The position numbers and the translations under genes are program-made. A stretch of DNA of 64,000 nucleotides from CAVYXZ01 sp965223835 (GTDB taxonomy: Bacteria > Chloroflexota > Anaerolineae > Aggregatilineales > Phototrophicaceae), in assembly GCA_965223835.1 (NCBI GenBank), contig CBDCXQ010000001.1:1364001-1428000 (forward strand), read 5' to 3'. Below the pieces are notes generated by a model. The model ran no database searches. It was not told the DNA's origin and saw nothing but the letters and a program-made list of their open reading frames with translations. Below are positions 8,540 through 16,565 of this stretch, piece by piece (the first letter of the stretch is position 1; each line of letters starts with the position of its first letter).

Positions 8540-9390
8540 CCGAGGTGATTTCTTTGCTGCTCGTTGCTTTGGTGGCGCTGGCTCTGGTAGGACTTGGTTG
8601 GTGGCTGTTGATCGCCAGCGAGGGTGTTTATCTGGGTCGGTGGGTGGTGATCTGGCTCTATGACCGCTTCGCTAACCGCTATGACGACGTGAAAGCCTTT
8701 ACATCGGTATATGAACATGCGTTGCTGGCCCAGCCCATCATGGAAAAAATCGCGCCGCACCAGGCACCACTGGTGTTGGATGTTGCGACCGGTACCGCTA
8801 GGTTGCCGCTGGCGCTCCTGAAACATCAGCACTTTCAGGGACGGGTCATCGGTGTTGATCTCAGCCGTCACATGTTGCGTAACGCTGCCCAGAAGGTTGG
8901 CAATCAGGCTGGGTTGATCTGGTGTCCGGCGGAACGGTTGCCGTTTGCGGATAGCATGTTCGATGTTGTGACCAGCCTGGAATCGCTGGAATTCATGATG
9001 AACCCGGCGGCGGCATTGCAAGAAATGGTGCGAGTGCTGCGGCCCGGCGGCCTGTTATTGGTGAGCAATCGCATCAATACGAAACTGATGCCGGGTAAGA
9101 CCTGGAACCGGGAACGATTAGCGGCATTGCTGGTTGATTGTGCCATCGCTGAGGCCGATATTGAACCCTGGCAGGTGGATTATCAACGGGTGTGGGCTAT
9201 CAAGGGCGGTGATGCATCACCATCCGGCGCGCGGCCACTGGGCGAGATTTTGCGTTGCCCCTGCTGCCCGGCGAGTTTGATGGTTGAGCAGTCGGGCAAA
9301 TGGACCTGTGAAATGTGTGCCGGGGAAGCGCCTGTCGGCAAAGATGGGGTGATTGAACTCTTTCCGTTGCAAGAGCAATGTCGAAAATAA
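8536..9390 (+). CDS. Class I SAM-dependent methyltransferase with N-terminal anchor and C-terminal zinc ribbon
   Basis: The 284-residue protein begins with a hydrophobic segment (LLLVALVALALVGLGWWLLIA in outline, about residues 5-27), followed by a Rossmann methyltransferase: VLDVATGTARLPLAL (motif I, about 86-100), VIGVDLSRHML (motif II), DVVTSLESLEF and VRVLRPGGLLLVSN. The C-terminal 45 residues form a Cys-x2-Cys ... Cys-x2-Cys knuckle (CPCC, CEMC), like the zinc-ribbon/Trm112 type. It is likely a membrane-tethered enzyme on a lipid, quinone or similar substrate. It ends the SDR-epimerase run; the convergent osmC gene follows 35 bp on. Confidence 0.85.
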   Translation: MTEVISLLLVALVALALVGLGWWLLIASEGVYLGRWVVIWLYDRFANRYDDVKAFTSVYEHALLAQPIMEKIAPHQAPLVLDVATGTARLPLALLKHQHFQGRVIGVDLSRHMLRNAAQKVGNQAGLIWCPAERLPFADSMFDVVTSLESLEFMMNPAAALQEMVRVLRPGGLLLVSNRINTKLMPGKTWNRERLAALLVDCAIAEADIEPWQVDYQRVWAIKGGDASPSGARPLGEILRCPCCPASLMVEQSGKWTCEMCAGEAPVGKDGVIELFPLQEQCRK

Positions 9391-9425
9391 CCTGGTGAGA
9401 TAAGCGGGATTTGTAATTTCTGATT

Positions 9426-9848
9426 TTATGCGGAGATGACTTTTATACCATCCAGCGTAATCGGTACGCCAGCCCGCAGTGTATTCTGGATTTCCGAAAC
9501 CGTATCCGTATGCTGCATCAGGGCGAGAATTTCGGCTTCGCTGGCATCTGCTTCAACGACCGCGTTATAGCTCATGTTTTCAGCGATACTACCCGGTTTG
9601 GGTGCGAACTCACCCTTGACTTCCACTTGTACCTGTTTCACCACGATGTTACGTCGGGCCGCTTCGCGATAAATGTCGTTACAGTAGCAGGTTGCCAGCG
9701 CCAAAAAAAGCAGTTCACCCCCGTTTGCGCTGGAGCCTGTACTGTCGGGCTTGGGGGCAATGGCGATGTTATGCGCGTTGCCATTAGTCGTTAGCGTGAC
9801 CTGGTGTTCTTGCCCACCATTGAGTACCTGGGCGTTAATGCGAATCAT
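9426..9848 (-). CDS. OsmC/Ohr family protein
   Basis: The 140-residue protein has the family outline: a beta-rich N terminus, GGELLFLALATCYCNDIYREAARR with the helix-borne reactive cysteine, and the late region VSEIQNTLRAGVPI. OsmC and Ohr proteins reduce organic or fatty-acid hydroperoxides with a cysteine pair; this member is nearer the YhfA/OsmC-like branch, whose second Cys is not clearly conserved here, so peroxidase activity is uncertain. It is read divergently from argS, and a TATAAT box lies upstream on the minus strand. Confidence 0.85.
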   Translation of the reverse strand: MIRINAQVLNGGQEHQVTLTTNGNAHNIAIAPKPDSTGSSANGGELLFLALATCYCNDIYREAARRNIVVKQVQVEVKGEFAPKPGSIAENMSYNAVVEADASEAEILALMQHTDTVSEIQNTLRAGVPITLDGIKVISA

Positions 9849-9890
9849 GGCCTATATCTCTCATTCTGTGTTTTGTCAGATTATGAAGGC

Positions 9891-9896
9891 ATTATA
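9891..9896 (-). promoter_or_regulatory. Putative -10 box of the osmC-like gene
   Basis: A perfect TATAAT on the minus strand, about 43 bases before the ATG at 9848. No good -35 hexamer sits 16-18 bp upstream; a TTGGCA is 13 bp away, which is too close. An activator or sigma-factor variant may compensate. Confidence 0.35.
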
Positions 9897-9904
9897 ACAT
9901 CGGG

Positions 9905-9933
9905 TTGGCTGCCAATTACGTATCTGCTAGAAT
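9905..9933 (+). promoter_or_regulatory. Sigma70-like promoter of argS with overlapping palindrome
   Basis: TTGGCT (9905-9910), a 17-bp spacer and TAGAAT (9928-9933). The -35 box is part of a perfect palindrome TTGGC-T-GCCAA (9905-9915) that sits between the divergent osmC-like and argS promoters. The promoter position excludes any argS start before about 9940. Confidence 0.5.
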
Positions 9934-9962
9934 GCAGGCCGTCATCAGAAAGGAATACACTT

Positions 9963-11669
9963 TTGATTCTCCTGCCTACGGCGCATGCCCAACTCATTGA
10001 ACAAGCCATAAAAACTGCCCAAGCTGCTGGTGACTTACCAGCGTTTGATGTTCCCATCATCGAGATCAAACCCCCGAAGCGCCCGGAGCAAGGCGATTAT
10101 GCGGCGGCAACAGCATTGCAACTGGCGAAAGTGGCCCGAATGAAACCGCTGGACATCGCCAACCGGATCGCTGAGCATTTGCCAACGGCTGAATTTATGG
10201 CGGCGGCTGAGGTCGCACCGCCTGGTTTCATTAATTTTCGGCTCAATGACAATTGGCTGCGGCAGCAGATTGAAACGATCATCAGTGCAGGGGATAAGCT
10301 GGCTGAATTGGATCTCGGCAAAGGATTGCGGGCACAGGTGGAGTTCGTCAGTGCTAACCCGACCGGACCGTTGCACATTGGGCGCAGTCGGGGCGCAATT
10401 GTCGGTGATAGTATCGCACGTATTTTGGAAACGGCGGGTTATGAGGTTGAGCGCGAATATTATTTCAACAACGCCGGGATGCAGATGCAAAACCTGGGTA
10501 ACAGCCTGCGGATTCGCTACTTGCAGGCATTGGGCCGCACGGTTGAAATCCCAGCGGATAATTTCTACAAAGGGGAATATCTGGTTGATTTTGCCCAACA
10601 ACTGGTTGCAGAACAGGGCGATCAGCTAGCTGCTGAGGATTGGCAGCCGTTTAAGCAGTACGCTGAACAAAAGATGTTCGAGATGATTAAGGCGACGCTG
10701 AAACGCATTGACATTGAACATGATGTTTTCTTCAACGAGAATGACCTCTACGAAAGTGGCGCGATCTGGGATGTGATGGAAGCGCTGGACCAGAATGGCT
10801 ATGTCTATGAAGCAGCGGAGTGGGAAGGGGCCAGCGACGAAGAAAAGGCCAAAGCCGTCGGTAAAGACCCGGCGACCTGGTTCCGCTGTGCGCAATTCAG
10901 CATTGAGAAAGATCATGTGCTGGTCAAGAGTGATGGCTTACCAACCTATACACTACCGGACATTGCTTACCACCAAAACAAGATTGAACGTGGTTTTGAC
11001 CTGGCGGTGAACATCCTCGGTGCAGATCATTATGTGCAGCATCAGGTGGTCCGAGCCGGATTGCAGGCACTGGAACTGGACGCGGAAAAGGTGCATGTCA
11101 TCATTATTCAATTTGTGCGGCTGATGAGCGGTGGTGTCGAAAGGAAAATGAGTACCCGTGCTGGGGATTACGAAACGCTGGATGATCTCATTGATGAGAC
11201 CAGCCCGGATGCGGTACGCTATCTGTTGCTGGCGCGCAATCCCAATTCTGGCCTGGATTTTGATCTGGATTTGGCGGTTGTACAGAACAACGAAAATCCG
11301 GTGTATTACATTCAAAACGCCCACGTGCGTTGTGCAGGTATCTTCCGGCAAGCGAGTGAAGCCGGAATCACAGACGATGGAGCTGATCTGAGCTTGCTCG
11401 GCGACGATGAATTACGCTTTGTGCGCAAGGCATTGGAACTGGCAGAAATCATTGAATATTCGGCACAAAATCTGGAACCGCATAAGATCGCTTTTTATGC
11501 GCATGAACTTGCCAGCACATTTCACCCGATTTACGATAATGTACGCGTGTTGAGTGAGGACGTGTCACCGGATTTGGCAAAATCTCGTTTGCGTTTCTAC
11601 CGGGCGGCACAGGTTGTGTTCAAGCGCGTATTAGCGTTAATGGGAATGACCGCGCCCGACTTTATGTAA
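9963..11669 (+). CDS. argS: Arginyl-tRNA synthetase
   Basis: This class I synthetase charges tRNA-Arg with arginine. The HIGH motif reads PLHIGRSRG (H138) after the typical FVSANPTGP, and the KMSKS motif reads KMSTR (K395). The C-terminal DALR-type anticodon domain ends at IYDNVRVLSED and ALMGMTAPDFM. I chose the TTG at 9963: it has AGAAAGGA 8 bases upstream, starts the family-like N terminus ILLPTAHAQL, and gives 568 residues, the usual length. The frame stays open to 9804, but the promoter and the osmC start region lie there. Confidence 0.96.
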   Translation: MILLPTAHAQLIEQAIKTAQAAGDLPAFDVPIIEIKPPKRPEQGDYAAATALQLAKVARMKPLDIANRIAEHLPTAEFMAAAEVAPPGFINFRLNDNWLRQQIETIISAGDKLAELDLGKGLRAQVEFVSANPTGPLHIGRSRGAIVGDSIARILETAGYEVEREYYFNNAGMQMQNLGNSLRIRYLQALGRTVEIPADNFYKGEYLVDFAQQLVAEQGDQLAAEDWQPFKQYAEQKMFEMIKATLKRIDIEHDVFFNENDLYESGAIWDVMEALDQNGYVYEAAEWEGASDEEKAKAVGKDPATWFRCAQFSIEKDHVLVKSDGLPTYTLPDIAYHQNKIERGFDLAVNILGADHYVQHQVVRAGLQALELDAEKVHVIIIQFVRLMSGGVERKMSTRAGDYETLDDLIDETSPDAVRYLLLARNPNSGLDFDLDLAVVQNNENPVYYIQNAHVRCAGIFRQASEAGITDDGADLSLLGDDELRFVRKALELAEIIEYSAQNLEPHKIAFYAHELASTFHPIYDNVRVLSEDVSPDLAKSRLRFYRAAQVVFKRVLALMGMTAPDFM

Positions 11670-11711
11670 GTGTTGAGCGATTGACGAACGACCACAGACT
11701 GGAGACTGAAT

Positions 11712-12266
11712 ATGGGCTTAAAACCCGATCATTGGATTCGCGAGATGGCGCTTGAACATGGGATGATTGAGCCATTTGTCGAGAAACAGCAGCGTGATGG
11801 CGTGATTAGTTATGGCGTGTCGTCGTACGGTTATGACATGCGTGTGGCCGATGACTTCAAAATTTTCACCAATGTGCATTCCGCGATCGTTGATCCGAAG
11901 CATTTTGTTCCGGCGTCATTTGTCGACTTTGAAGGCGATGTGTGTATTATCCCGCCCAATTCATTTGTATTGGCCCGCAGCATGGAGTATTTCAGGATCC
12001 CGCGCAGTGTATTAACCGTTTGTGTTGGAAAATCGACATATGCGAGATGTGGCCTAATTATTAATGTTACTCCTTTCGAGCCTGAGTGGGAAGGGTATGT
12101 CACGCTTGAAATCAGCAATACGACACCGCTGCCAGCCAAGGTATATGCGCGGGAAGGTATCGCTCAAGTCTTGTTCTTCGAGGCCGATGAAGAATGCGAA
12201 GTGTCTTATGCTGATAAGAAGGGTAAGTATCAGAAACAGACTGGCTTGACACTGCCCAAGTTGTAA
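11712..12266 (+). CDS. dcd: dCTP deaminase
   Basis: The 184-residue trimeric enzyme deaminates dCTP to dUTP for dTTP synthesis. Recognisable are SYGYDMRVADDF near the N terminus, the central GKSTYARCGLIINVTPFEPEWEG (which carries the catalytic Glu region, about residues 105-127) and the C-terminal YQKQTGLTLPKL. Some members are bifunctional deaminase/dUTPases; motif reading alone does not decide. GGAGACTGAAT precedes the ATG. A helix-turn-helix gene follows after 9 bases. Confidence 0.95.
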   Translation: MGLKPDHWIREMALEHGMIEPFVEKQQRDGVISYGVSSYGYDMRVADDFKIFTNVHSAIVDPKHFVPASFVDFEGDVCIIPPNSFVLARSMEYFRIPRSVLTVCVGKSTYARCGLIINVTPFEPEWEGYVTLEISNTTPLPAKVYAREGIAQVLFFEADEECEVSYADKKGKYQKQTGLTLPKL

Positions 12267-12275
12267 GGAGTTGCC

Positions 12276-12961
12276 ATGAAACCGGAAAAACGCAAGCACG
12301 CCCGCGAACTGCGTCGGCAGGGCTGGTCCATCAAGGAGATTACTGACGAGTTGGGCGTTGCGAAAAGTTCAGTTAGCACCTGGACACGGGATATTGAACT
12401 GACGACTGAACAACAGGAAGCATTGCACAAACGGCGTAGCCCCAGCCATCGCGGACAATTTAACGGCGCAAAGGCAGTGGCGGCGAAATATCGCGAAAAA
12501 CGACGTAGATATCAGGCTGAAGGCCGAGCCAAAGCCCGTGAAATGGACCCGTTACATTTGGCCGGATGTATGTTGTACTGGGCGGAAGGTAAGAAACGCA
12601 AAAATACATTGGCATTTACCAATTCTGATGCTGGTATGATCGCGTATTTTGTTGATAAATTCCTTCGTCAATGTCTCGGCATTGCTGATCAAGACATCAC
12701 AATTTACCTCAATGCCTATCTCGGAAACGGTTTGACCCATTGACTGAAATTGAGAACTATTGGTTGAACATGCTTGAATTGCCGCGCTCTTGCCTACGGA
12801 CCTTTACGGTTAATGCACAGCCAGCAAGCAGCGGACAAAGGGGTCGCAAGCTTCTATATGGTGTTTGTGAGATTGACGTAAACAGTACTCAGATTGTCCA
12901 ACATGTTTATGGGGCAATTCAGGAGTATTCGGGTATTGATAATCCCGACTGGTTGCAGTAG
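12276..12961 (+). pseudogene. Helix-turn-helix protein with disrupted reading frame
   Basis: The first frame (12276-12743, 155 residues) has AAGGAG before its ATG and encodes an HTH (SIKEITDELGVAKSSVSTWTRD, in outline residues 18-40), a basic stretch and LAGCMLYWAEGKKRKNTLAFTNSD. It stops just after YLNAYLGNGLTH. The second frame (12740-12961, 73 residues) continues the same family fold: TEIENYWLNMLELPRSCLR, then YGVCEIDV and VQHVYGAIQEYSG. Joining them needs one missing base (or a -1 slip) around 12700-12740. No strong heptameric slippery site is visible. The middle of the gene is far more AT-rich than dcd or argS (about 32% GC at 12601-12660). A sequencing error is possible. Confidence 0.7.
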
Positions 12962-13028
12962 ACTAAATTTTGAGTTGATATTTGTGCGTTCAGATTAAGC
13001 AATTATCAACTGAATTACAAATAAATTA

Positions 13029-13101
13029 GGGTTGTTAGCTCAATTGGCAGAGCGCTTGACTTACATTCAAGAGGTTATAGGTTCGAGTCCTATACGACCC
13101 A
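13029..13101 (+). tRNA. tRNA-Val (anticodon UAC)
   Basis: A full cloverleaf can be folded by hand: acceptor GGGTTGT (13029-13035) with ACGACCC (13094-13100, one U-G pair), D stem GCTC/GAGC, anticodon stem CTTGA/TCAAG around the loop CTTACAT with anticodon TAC at 13062-13064, five-base variable loop, T stem ATAGG/CCTAT with loop TTCGAGT, and discriminator A at 13101. The 3' CCA is not encoded. An intrinsic terminator follows at once. Confidence 0.95.
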
Positions 13102-13121
13102 CAGGTCATATTGCTCAAAAT

Positions 13122-13146
13122 AGACGGCTTAAAGGCGGTCTTTTTT
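13122..13146 (+). terminator. Intrinsic terminator after tRNA-Val
   Basis: Stem AGAC-G-GC / GC-G-GTCT with a single G-G mismatch and a six-base loop, followed by a run of six to seven T. Confidence 0.65.
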
Positions 13147-13195
13147 GTTTCTAGGGCAATTCCATTTCGATAATGAATTTTCATTCACAGGCAAA

Positions 13196-13225
13196 TGGAC
13201 AGGATGCGGGTCGAAGCGCTATAAT
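13196..13225 (+). promoter_or_regulatory. Sigma70-like promoter of the phosphatase/carbamoyltransferase operon
   Basis: TGGACA (13196-13201), an 18-bp spacer and a perfect TATAAT (13220-13225), 47 bases before the ATG at 13273. The same -35 hexamer is used ahead of atpA. Confidence 0.65.
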
Positions 13226-13272
13226 GAACGCTGTTGTCAATACTTTCACAGGCACTGCTCCAGGAGCATTCA

Positions 13273-13743
13273 ATGCGTATCAGTTGGCTGGAACCTGATG
13301 ACCTCGCCGCCGGGGGTATCCCACTAGGTGTTAAAGATTTACAGTCACTGAAAAATCAGAACATCCAGGTCATTGTAACCCTGACTGAACATCCCCTCAC
13401 TGCACAGAAAGAAATTACATCCGCCATACTCGATGAATTCGGCATTATCAGTTATCATGCCCCAATCGTTGATCAGACGCCACCGGACAAAGCGCAGGCG
13501 ATTGAAACCGCGCGGTATATCAACCAGCGGCGGGCTGAGGGTAAGCCGGTTTATATCCATTGCCATGCCGGGGTAGGCCGCACCGGCACCATGCTGCACA
13601 CGCTGTTTCTGGTCGAAGGCATGCGTATGTTTGAAGCCCAGGCACGCGTGCGGCAGGGGAAACCATCTTCACAATTTTTGATGTTATCCGATACGCAACA
13701 AGCGTTTTTAGAATCGTTGGCTGCTGACCTGGGCAGCGATTAA
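13273..13743 (+). CDS. Dual-specificity/tyrosine phosphatase-like protein
   Basis: The 156-residue protein has the full PTP active-site loop HCHAGVGRTG with nucleophile Cys97 and Arg103, and upstream VDQTPPDKAQAIETA, where the general-acid Asp is expected. It should hydrolyse phosphotyrosine/serine or small-molecule phosphates. CAGGAG lies 6 bases before the ATG; an ATG at 13234 would be too close to the promoter. It is the first gene of a two-gene unit with the YgeW-like carbamoyltransferase, 21 bp apart, which makes a role in regulating that pathway possible but unproven. Confidence 0.85.
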   Translation: MRISWLEPDDLAAGGIPLGVKDLQSLKNQNIQVIVTLTEHPLTAQKEITSAILDEFGIISYHAPIVDQTPPDKAQAIETARYINQRRAEGKPVYIHCHAGVGRTGTMLHTLFLVEGMRMFEAQARVRQGKPSSQFLMLSDTQQAFLESLAADLGSD

Positions 13744-13764
13744 CCACCACAAGGAGACCATACA

Positions 13765-14745
13765 ATGCAAACTGATTTACGCGGTCGGGACATGATTACG
13801 ACTCAGGAATGGACGCGTGACGAGATCGAAACGGTGCTGGATGTTGCGTGGGATTTGAAGCGCAAACGAGCCACCGGCGAACCTCATGCCCTGTTGCGCG
13901 ATAAGGCATTGGCGATGTTATTTTTCTTCACCAGCACGCGCACGCGCACCAGCTTCGAGGCCGGGATGACGCAGCTTGGTGGTCATGCATTGTTCATTGA
14001 CAGCGAAACAACCCAAATCAGCCACGGCGATACAGCCAAAGAAATCGGCGAGATCGTAGGCCGGTATACCGATGGTATTGCGATTCGTCAGTGCGATTGG
14101 GATTTTGGCAACCAGTATATCCGTGATGTGGCAGCAGCCAGTCGTGTGCCGGTGCTGAACATGCAGTGTGATGTTTATCATCCATTCCAGATTCTGGCAG
14201 ACCTGATGACGATTATGGAGCGGTTTGGGCGCGACCTGCGTGGTAAAACAATGAATGTCAGTTGGGCCTATGCCGCCAGCTATCAGAAGCCGATCTCGGT
14301 GCCGCAAAGCCTGATTTTGCTGATGACGCGCTTTGGTATGAACGTGCGCCTGACGCATCCGCCGGAATATAAACTGATGCCTGATATTATGCAGCAGGCT
14401 CAGGATAATGCGCGACAGAGCGGTGGTGCGTTTGAAGTGCTCGATGATTTCGATGCCGGTTTTCAGGATGCCGATATTCTGTATCCGAAAAGCTGGGGAG
14501 CGCTGCTGACAACCACCGATAACGACGAATCGGCCCGTATCGGCAAACAATATACCGACTGGATTACCGATGAACGGCGTATGGCTCTGGCGCAGGACCA
14601 TGCGGTTTATATGCATTGCCTTCCGGCAGATCGCAACATTGAAGTAACGAATGGCGTGATTGATGGCCCTCAAAGCATTGTCTATGACGAAGCGGAAAAT
14701 CGCCTGCACGCACAAAAGGCGGTCATGGCGCTGACCATGCGTTAA
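13765..14745 (+). CDS. YgeW/AOTCase-like knotted carbamoyltransferase
   Basis: The 326-residue protein belongs to the aspartate/ornithine carbamoyltransferase superfamily. The carbamoyl-phosphate loop is STRTRTSFE (about residues 57-65), HPFQ replaces the usual HPTQ/HPCQ (about 139), and HCLPADR is present (about 284). The stretch WAYAASYQKPISVPQ (about 168-182) is the proline-rich loop of the knotted subfamily (YgeW, acetyl- and succinyl-ornithine transcarbamylases), so this is not an ordinary ArgF. Carbamate kinase lies 1.8 kb downstream, matching the catabolic arrangement in which carbamoyl phosphate is formed and used for ATP. The substrate is unknown. AAGGAGACC precedes the ATG. Confidence 0.82.
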   Translation: MQTDLRGRDMITTQEWTRDEIETVLDVAWDLKRKRATGEPHALLRDKALAMLFFFTSTRTRTSFEAGMTQLGGHALFIDSETTQISHGDTAKEIGEIVGRYTDGIAIRQCDWDFGNQYIRDVAAASRVPVLNMQCDVYHPFQILADLMTIMERFGRDLRGKTMNVSWAYAASYQKPISVPQSLILLMTRFGMNVRLTHPPEYKLMPDIMQQAQDNARQSGGAFEVLDDFDAGFQDADILYPKSWGALLTTTDNDESARIGKQYTDWITDERRMALAQDHAVYMHCLPADRNIEVTNGVIDGPQSIVYDEAENRLHAQKAVMALTMR

Positions 14746-14766
14746 CTAACTCCAGAGAAACTGAAT

Positions 14767-14794
14767 CAGCCGTCAGATGTGGGCGGCTGTTTTT
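14767..14794 (+). terminator. Intrinsic terminator after the carbamoyltransferase gene
   Basis: Eight-base-pair stem CAGCCGTC/GGCGGCTG (one G-U pair) with a seven-base loop, followed by five T. Confidence 0.75.
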
Positions 14795-14820
14795 GATTCT
14801 GATGTTTTGTTGATGGTGTT

Positions 14821-14848
14821 TTGACGAGCTTCTTATATTCCACATAAA
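14821..14848 (+). promoter_or_regulatory. Putative promoter of hsp20
   Basis: TTGACG (14821-14826), a 16-bp spacer and CATAAA (14843-14848), about 90 bases before the hsp20 ATG. No CIRCE-type inverted repeat was seen in the leader. Confidence 0.4.
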
Positions 14849-14938
14849 CATTTTTTACATTACCGATTTATCATTATTTGCGAAGATTAATTGAATGTCT
14901 TCACAAAACATCAAGAGTACATTTGGAGGCTATCTGAA

Positions 14939-15391
14939 ATGGCGAATATCAAAGTTTACAATCCGTTTCGTGAGATGGTTGCGATGCAGAGTGCTCTGGA
15001 TAAGCTGTTTGACCAGACCTGGGAAAGTTGGCCGGAAGGTCGCGTGAATGGGAATACGCTGGCACTCGATGTTGATGAAACCAATGATAATTTCATCGTG
15101 ACCGCTGATCTACCCGGCATCCATGCTGACAATATCAACGTGACGGTGCATGATGACCTGTTAACCATTGCGGCGGAAATGCCGGACCGAACTGTTGAGC
15201 ATGAAGGCACCAAAGCGCTGATCCGTGAGCGGCGTTATGGCAATGTTAGCCGCAGCTTGCGCCTGCCACACAGCATTCATTCCGAGGGTGTTGAGGCCGA
15301 GTTCCACGATGGCACGCTCACCTTGACCTTGCCAAAGGCTGAAAACGCAAAGGTTAAGACGATTCCGGTGCGGGTTGGCGGCGAGAGCTAA
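14939..15391 (+). CDS. Hsp20/alpha-crystallin small heat shock protein
   Basis: The 150-residue chaperone has the alpha-crystallin domain with DETNDNFIVTADLPGI, ERRYGNVSRSLRLP and the C-terminal DGTLTLTLPKAE signature. It binds unfolding proteins in an ATP-independent manner. The ATG follows GGAGG with good spacing; a start at 14891 would add an unlike N-terminal tail. It is monocistronic: own promoter-like boxes upstream and a strong terminator downstream. Confidence 0.95.
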   Translation: MANIKVYNPFREMVAMQSALDKLFDQTWESWPEGRVNGNTLALDVDETNDNFIVTADLPGIHADNINVTVHDDLLTIAAEMPDRTVEHEGTKALIRERRYGNVSRSLRLPHSIHSEGVEAEFHDGTLTLTLPKAENAKVKTIPVRVGGES

Positions 15392-15429
15392 TGTTCGCAG
15401 CTCACCTCTCATAGAAACACAATATCTCC

Positions 15430-15470
15430 GAGCGTTATTGTCGATACGATGATAACGCTCTTTTTATTTT
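15430..15470 (+). terminator. Intrinsic terminator after hsp20
   Basis: Nine-base-pair perfect stem GAGCGTTAT/ATAACGCTC (15430-15438 with 15452-15460) followed by TTTTTATTTT. The T tract overlaps the 3' end of the convergent gene. Confidence 0.85.
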
Positions 15471-16240
15471 CCTATATCTGACGATAGATGATTGTCTTTA
15501 TGAGCATGAGGGGTTTCTGAATCCAGGCGGTTGTGGTTGGCAGGTTCGCGCTCGGCATCGACCAGCCTGGATGTATCTGGATCGGTTTCGAGATGCGCAT
15601 TTAACGACTGGGTGATAAACAGCGCATATTCTTCGATCACATCGTTGACAATCATTTTATGACGACCATCAATCATATTGGCCCAAACCCGGAAGCGGGG
15701 CGTATCAAATCCTTCCTTTTTCGAAGTTGGGGTTTCTTCATAGTTTACAGTTGATATGCCCGTCAGGCTCATGGTGGTGGTTTGTTCAAGCGGGTTGGGC
15801 AGTGGTTGGCGTGAAACCTGTATGTCTTCATCACCCAGCACAATATGGGTTTTATTGTATAGGATTAATGCAAGCCAATAGTACAGAAATAAAGTGCTCA
15901 AGCCAAAGATGAGCGGCACCCATAGCGTTACATCACCGGCCAGGAATTCGCCTGCAAGTAAGAAGGACACAAAGGTGAACACGATGCTCATGATCGCACT
16001 GCTGAGAAAGGCTTCGTTTTTGTCGAGGCGGAAATTGGTCCGAAACGCAATGTGTAGCCGGGTGTCGGACTCGTTGATGTACAGGTCACCTGGTGGTTTG
16101 GCTTTGCGTCGCTTGATCTTGGGTTCGGCAAGCTCAAACTGAAATATTGTGGCACACGCGGGGCAAACCGCTGCCATTTGTTGAATGTTGATATTTTCTG
16201 CAGCAATCTGGGTATCACAGCTTGGACAGTTTAATTGCAT
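15464..16240 (-). CDS. Zinc-ribbon membrane protein of unknown function
   Basis: The 258-residue protein opens with a CPSC ... CPAC zinc ribbon (about residues 5-31), as in many zinc-ribbon proteins of the MJ0042 type. A basic linker follows, then two hydrophobic segments (about 80-104 and 106-130), then a soluble domain that resembles small PH-like/DUF domains. The tail is hydrophilic and His/Asp-rich. AAGG precedes the ATG. It is convergent to hsp20. I do not recognise a function. Confidence 0.7.
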   Translation of the reverse strand: MQLNCPSCDTQIAAENINIQQMAAVCPACATIFQFELAEPKIKRRKAKPPGDLYINESDTRLHIAFRTNFRLDKNEAFLSSAIMSIVFTFVSFLLAGEFLAGDVTLWVPLIFGLSTLFLYYWLALILYNKTHIVLGDEDIQVSRQPLPNPLEQTTTMSLTGISTVNYEETPTSKKEGFDTPRFRVWANMIDGRHKMIVNDVIEEYALFITQSLNAHLETDPDTSRLVDAEREPANHNRLDSETPHAHKDNHLSSDIGK

Positions 16241-16565
16241 GGCGTACCTTACTCGTGATGATCGTCTTTGTTTTACTGTTTACGATTACTTGATTCGATA
16301 AGTTGCAGGTTGGTAGGTTTCATTGTGACCATTTGAAGACATCTGATCGTAAAATGCAAGCTAACGGGTGATGTTTAGCTGGCTCACGATTCGGCGTGGG
16401 CAAAGTTTTGGTAAAATAATATGTACTTTCCGCTTGTGATGAACACGTTGCTATGAACAATTAGCTGCTGTGAATCGTTTGAAAGTGGTACGTTAATGAG
16501 CTTTAGGGGTTTGTATAGGCAGCAGGTTACAATGTGCTCAACGTTCAGCCCAACAGGGTTAATTC
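16241..16565. other. Intergenic region, no gene seen
   Basis: This 325-bp stretch separates the divergent zinc-ribbon gene and carbamate kinase. It is AT-rich and holds no plausible reading frame or RNA that I can recognise. A TACAAT (16528-16533) could be a -10 box for carbamate kinase, but no matching -35 is visible. Confidence 0.5.

Noticed and set aside
9804..9962. Upstream extension of the argS frame by 53 residues
   Set aside because: It covers the osmC-like start, the divergent promoter boxes and the palindrome; its residues do not look like an ArgS N terminus. The TTG at 9963 has a good ribosome binding site.
12700..12745. Programmed -1 frameshift in the HTH gene
   Set aside because: No X-XXY-YYZ heptamer and no clear downstream pseudoknot were seen; decay or a sequence error is simpler.
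13918..14715. Minus-strand frame of 265 codons opposite the carbamoyltransferase
   Set aside because: Antisense shadow; the + strand frame shows complete active-site motifs.
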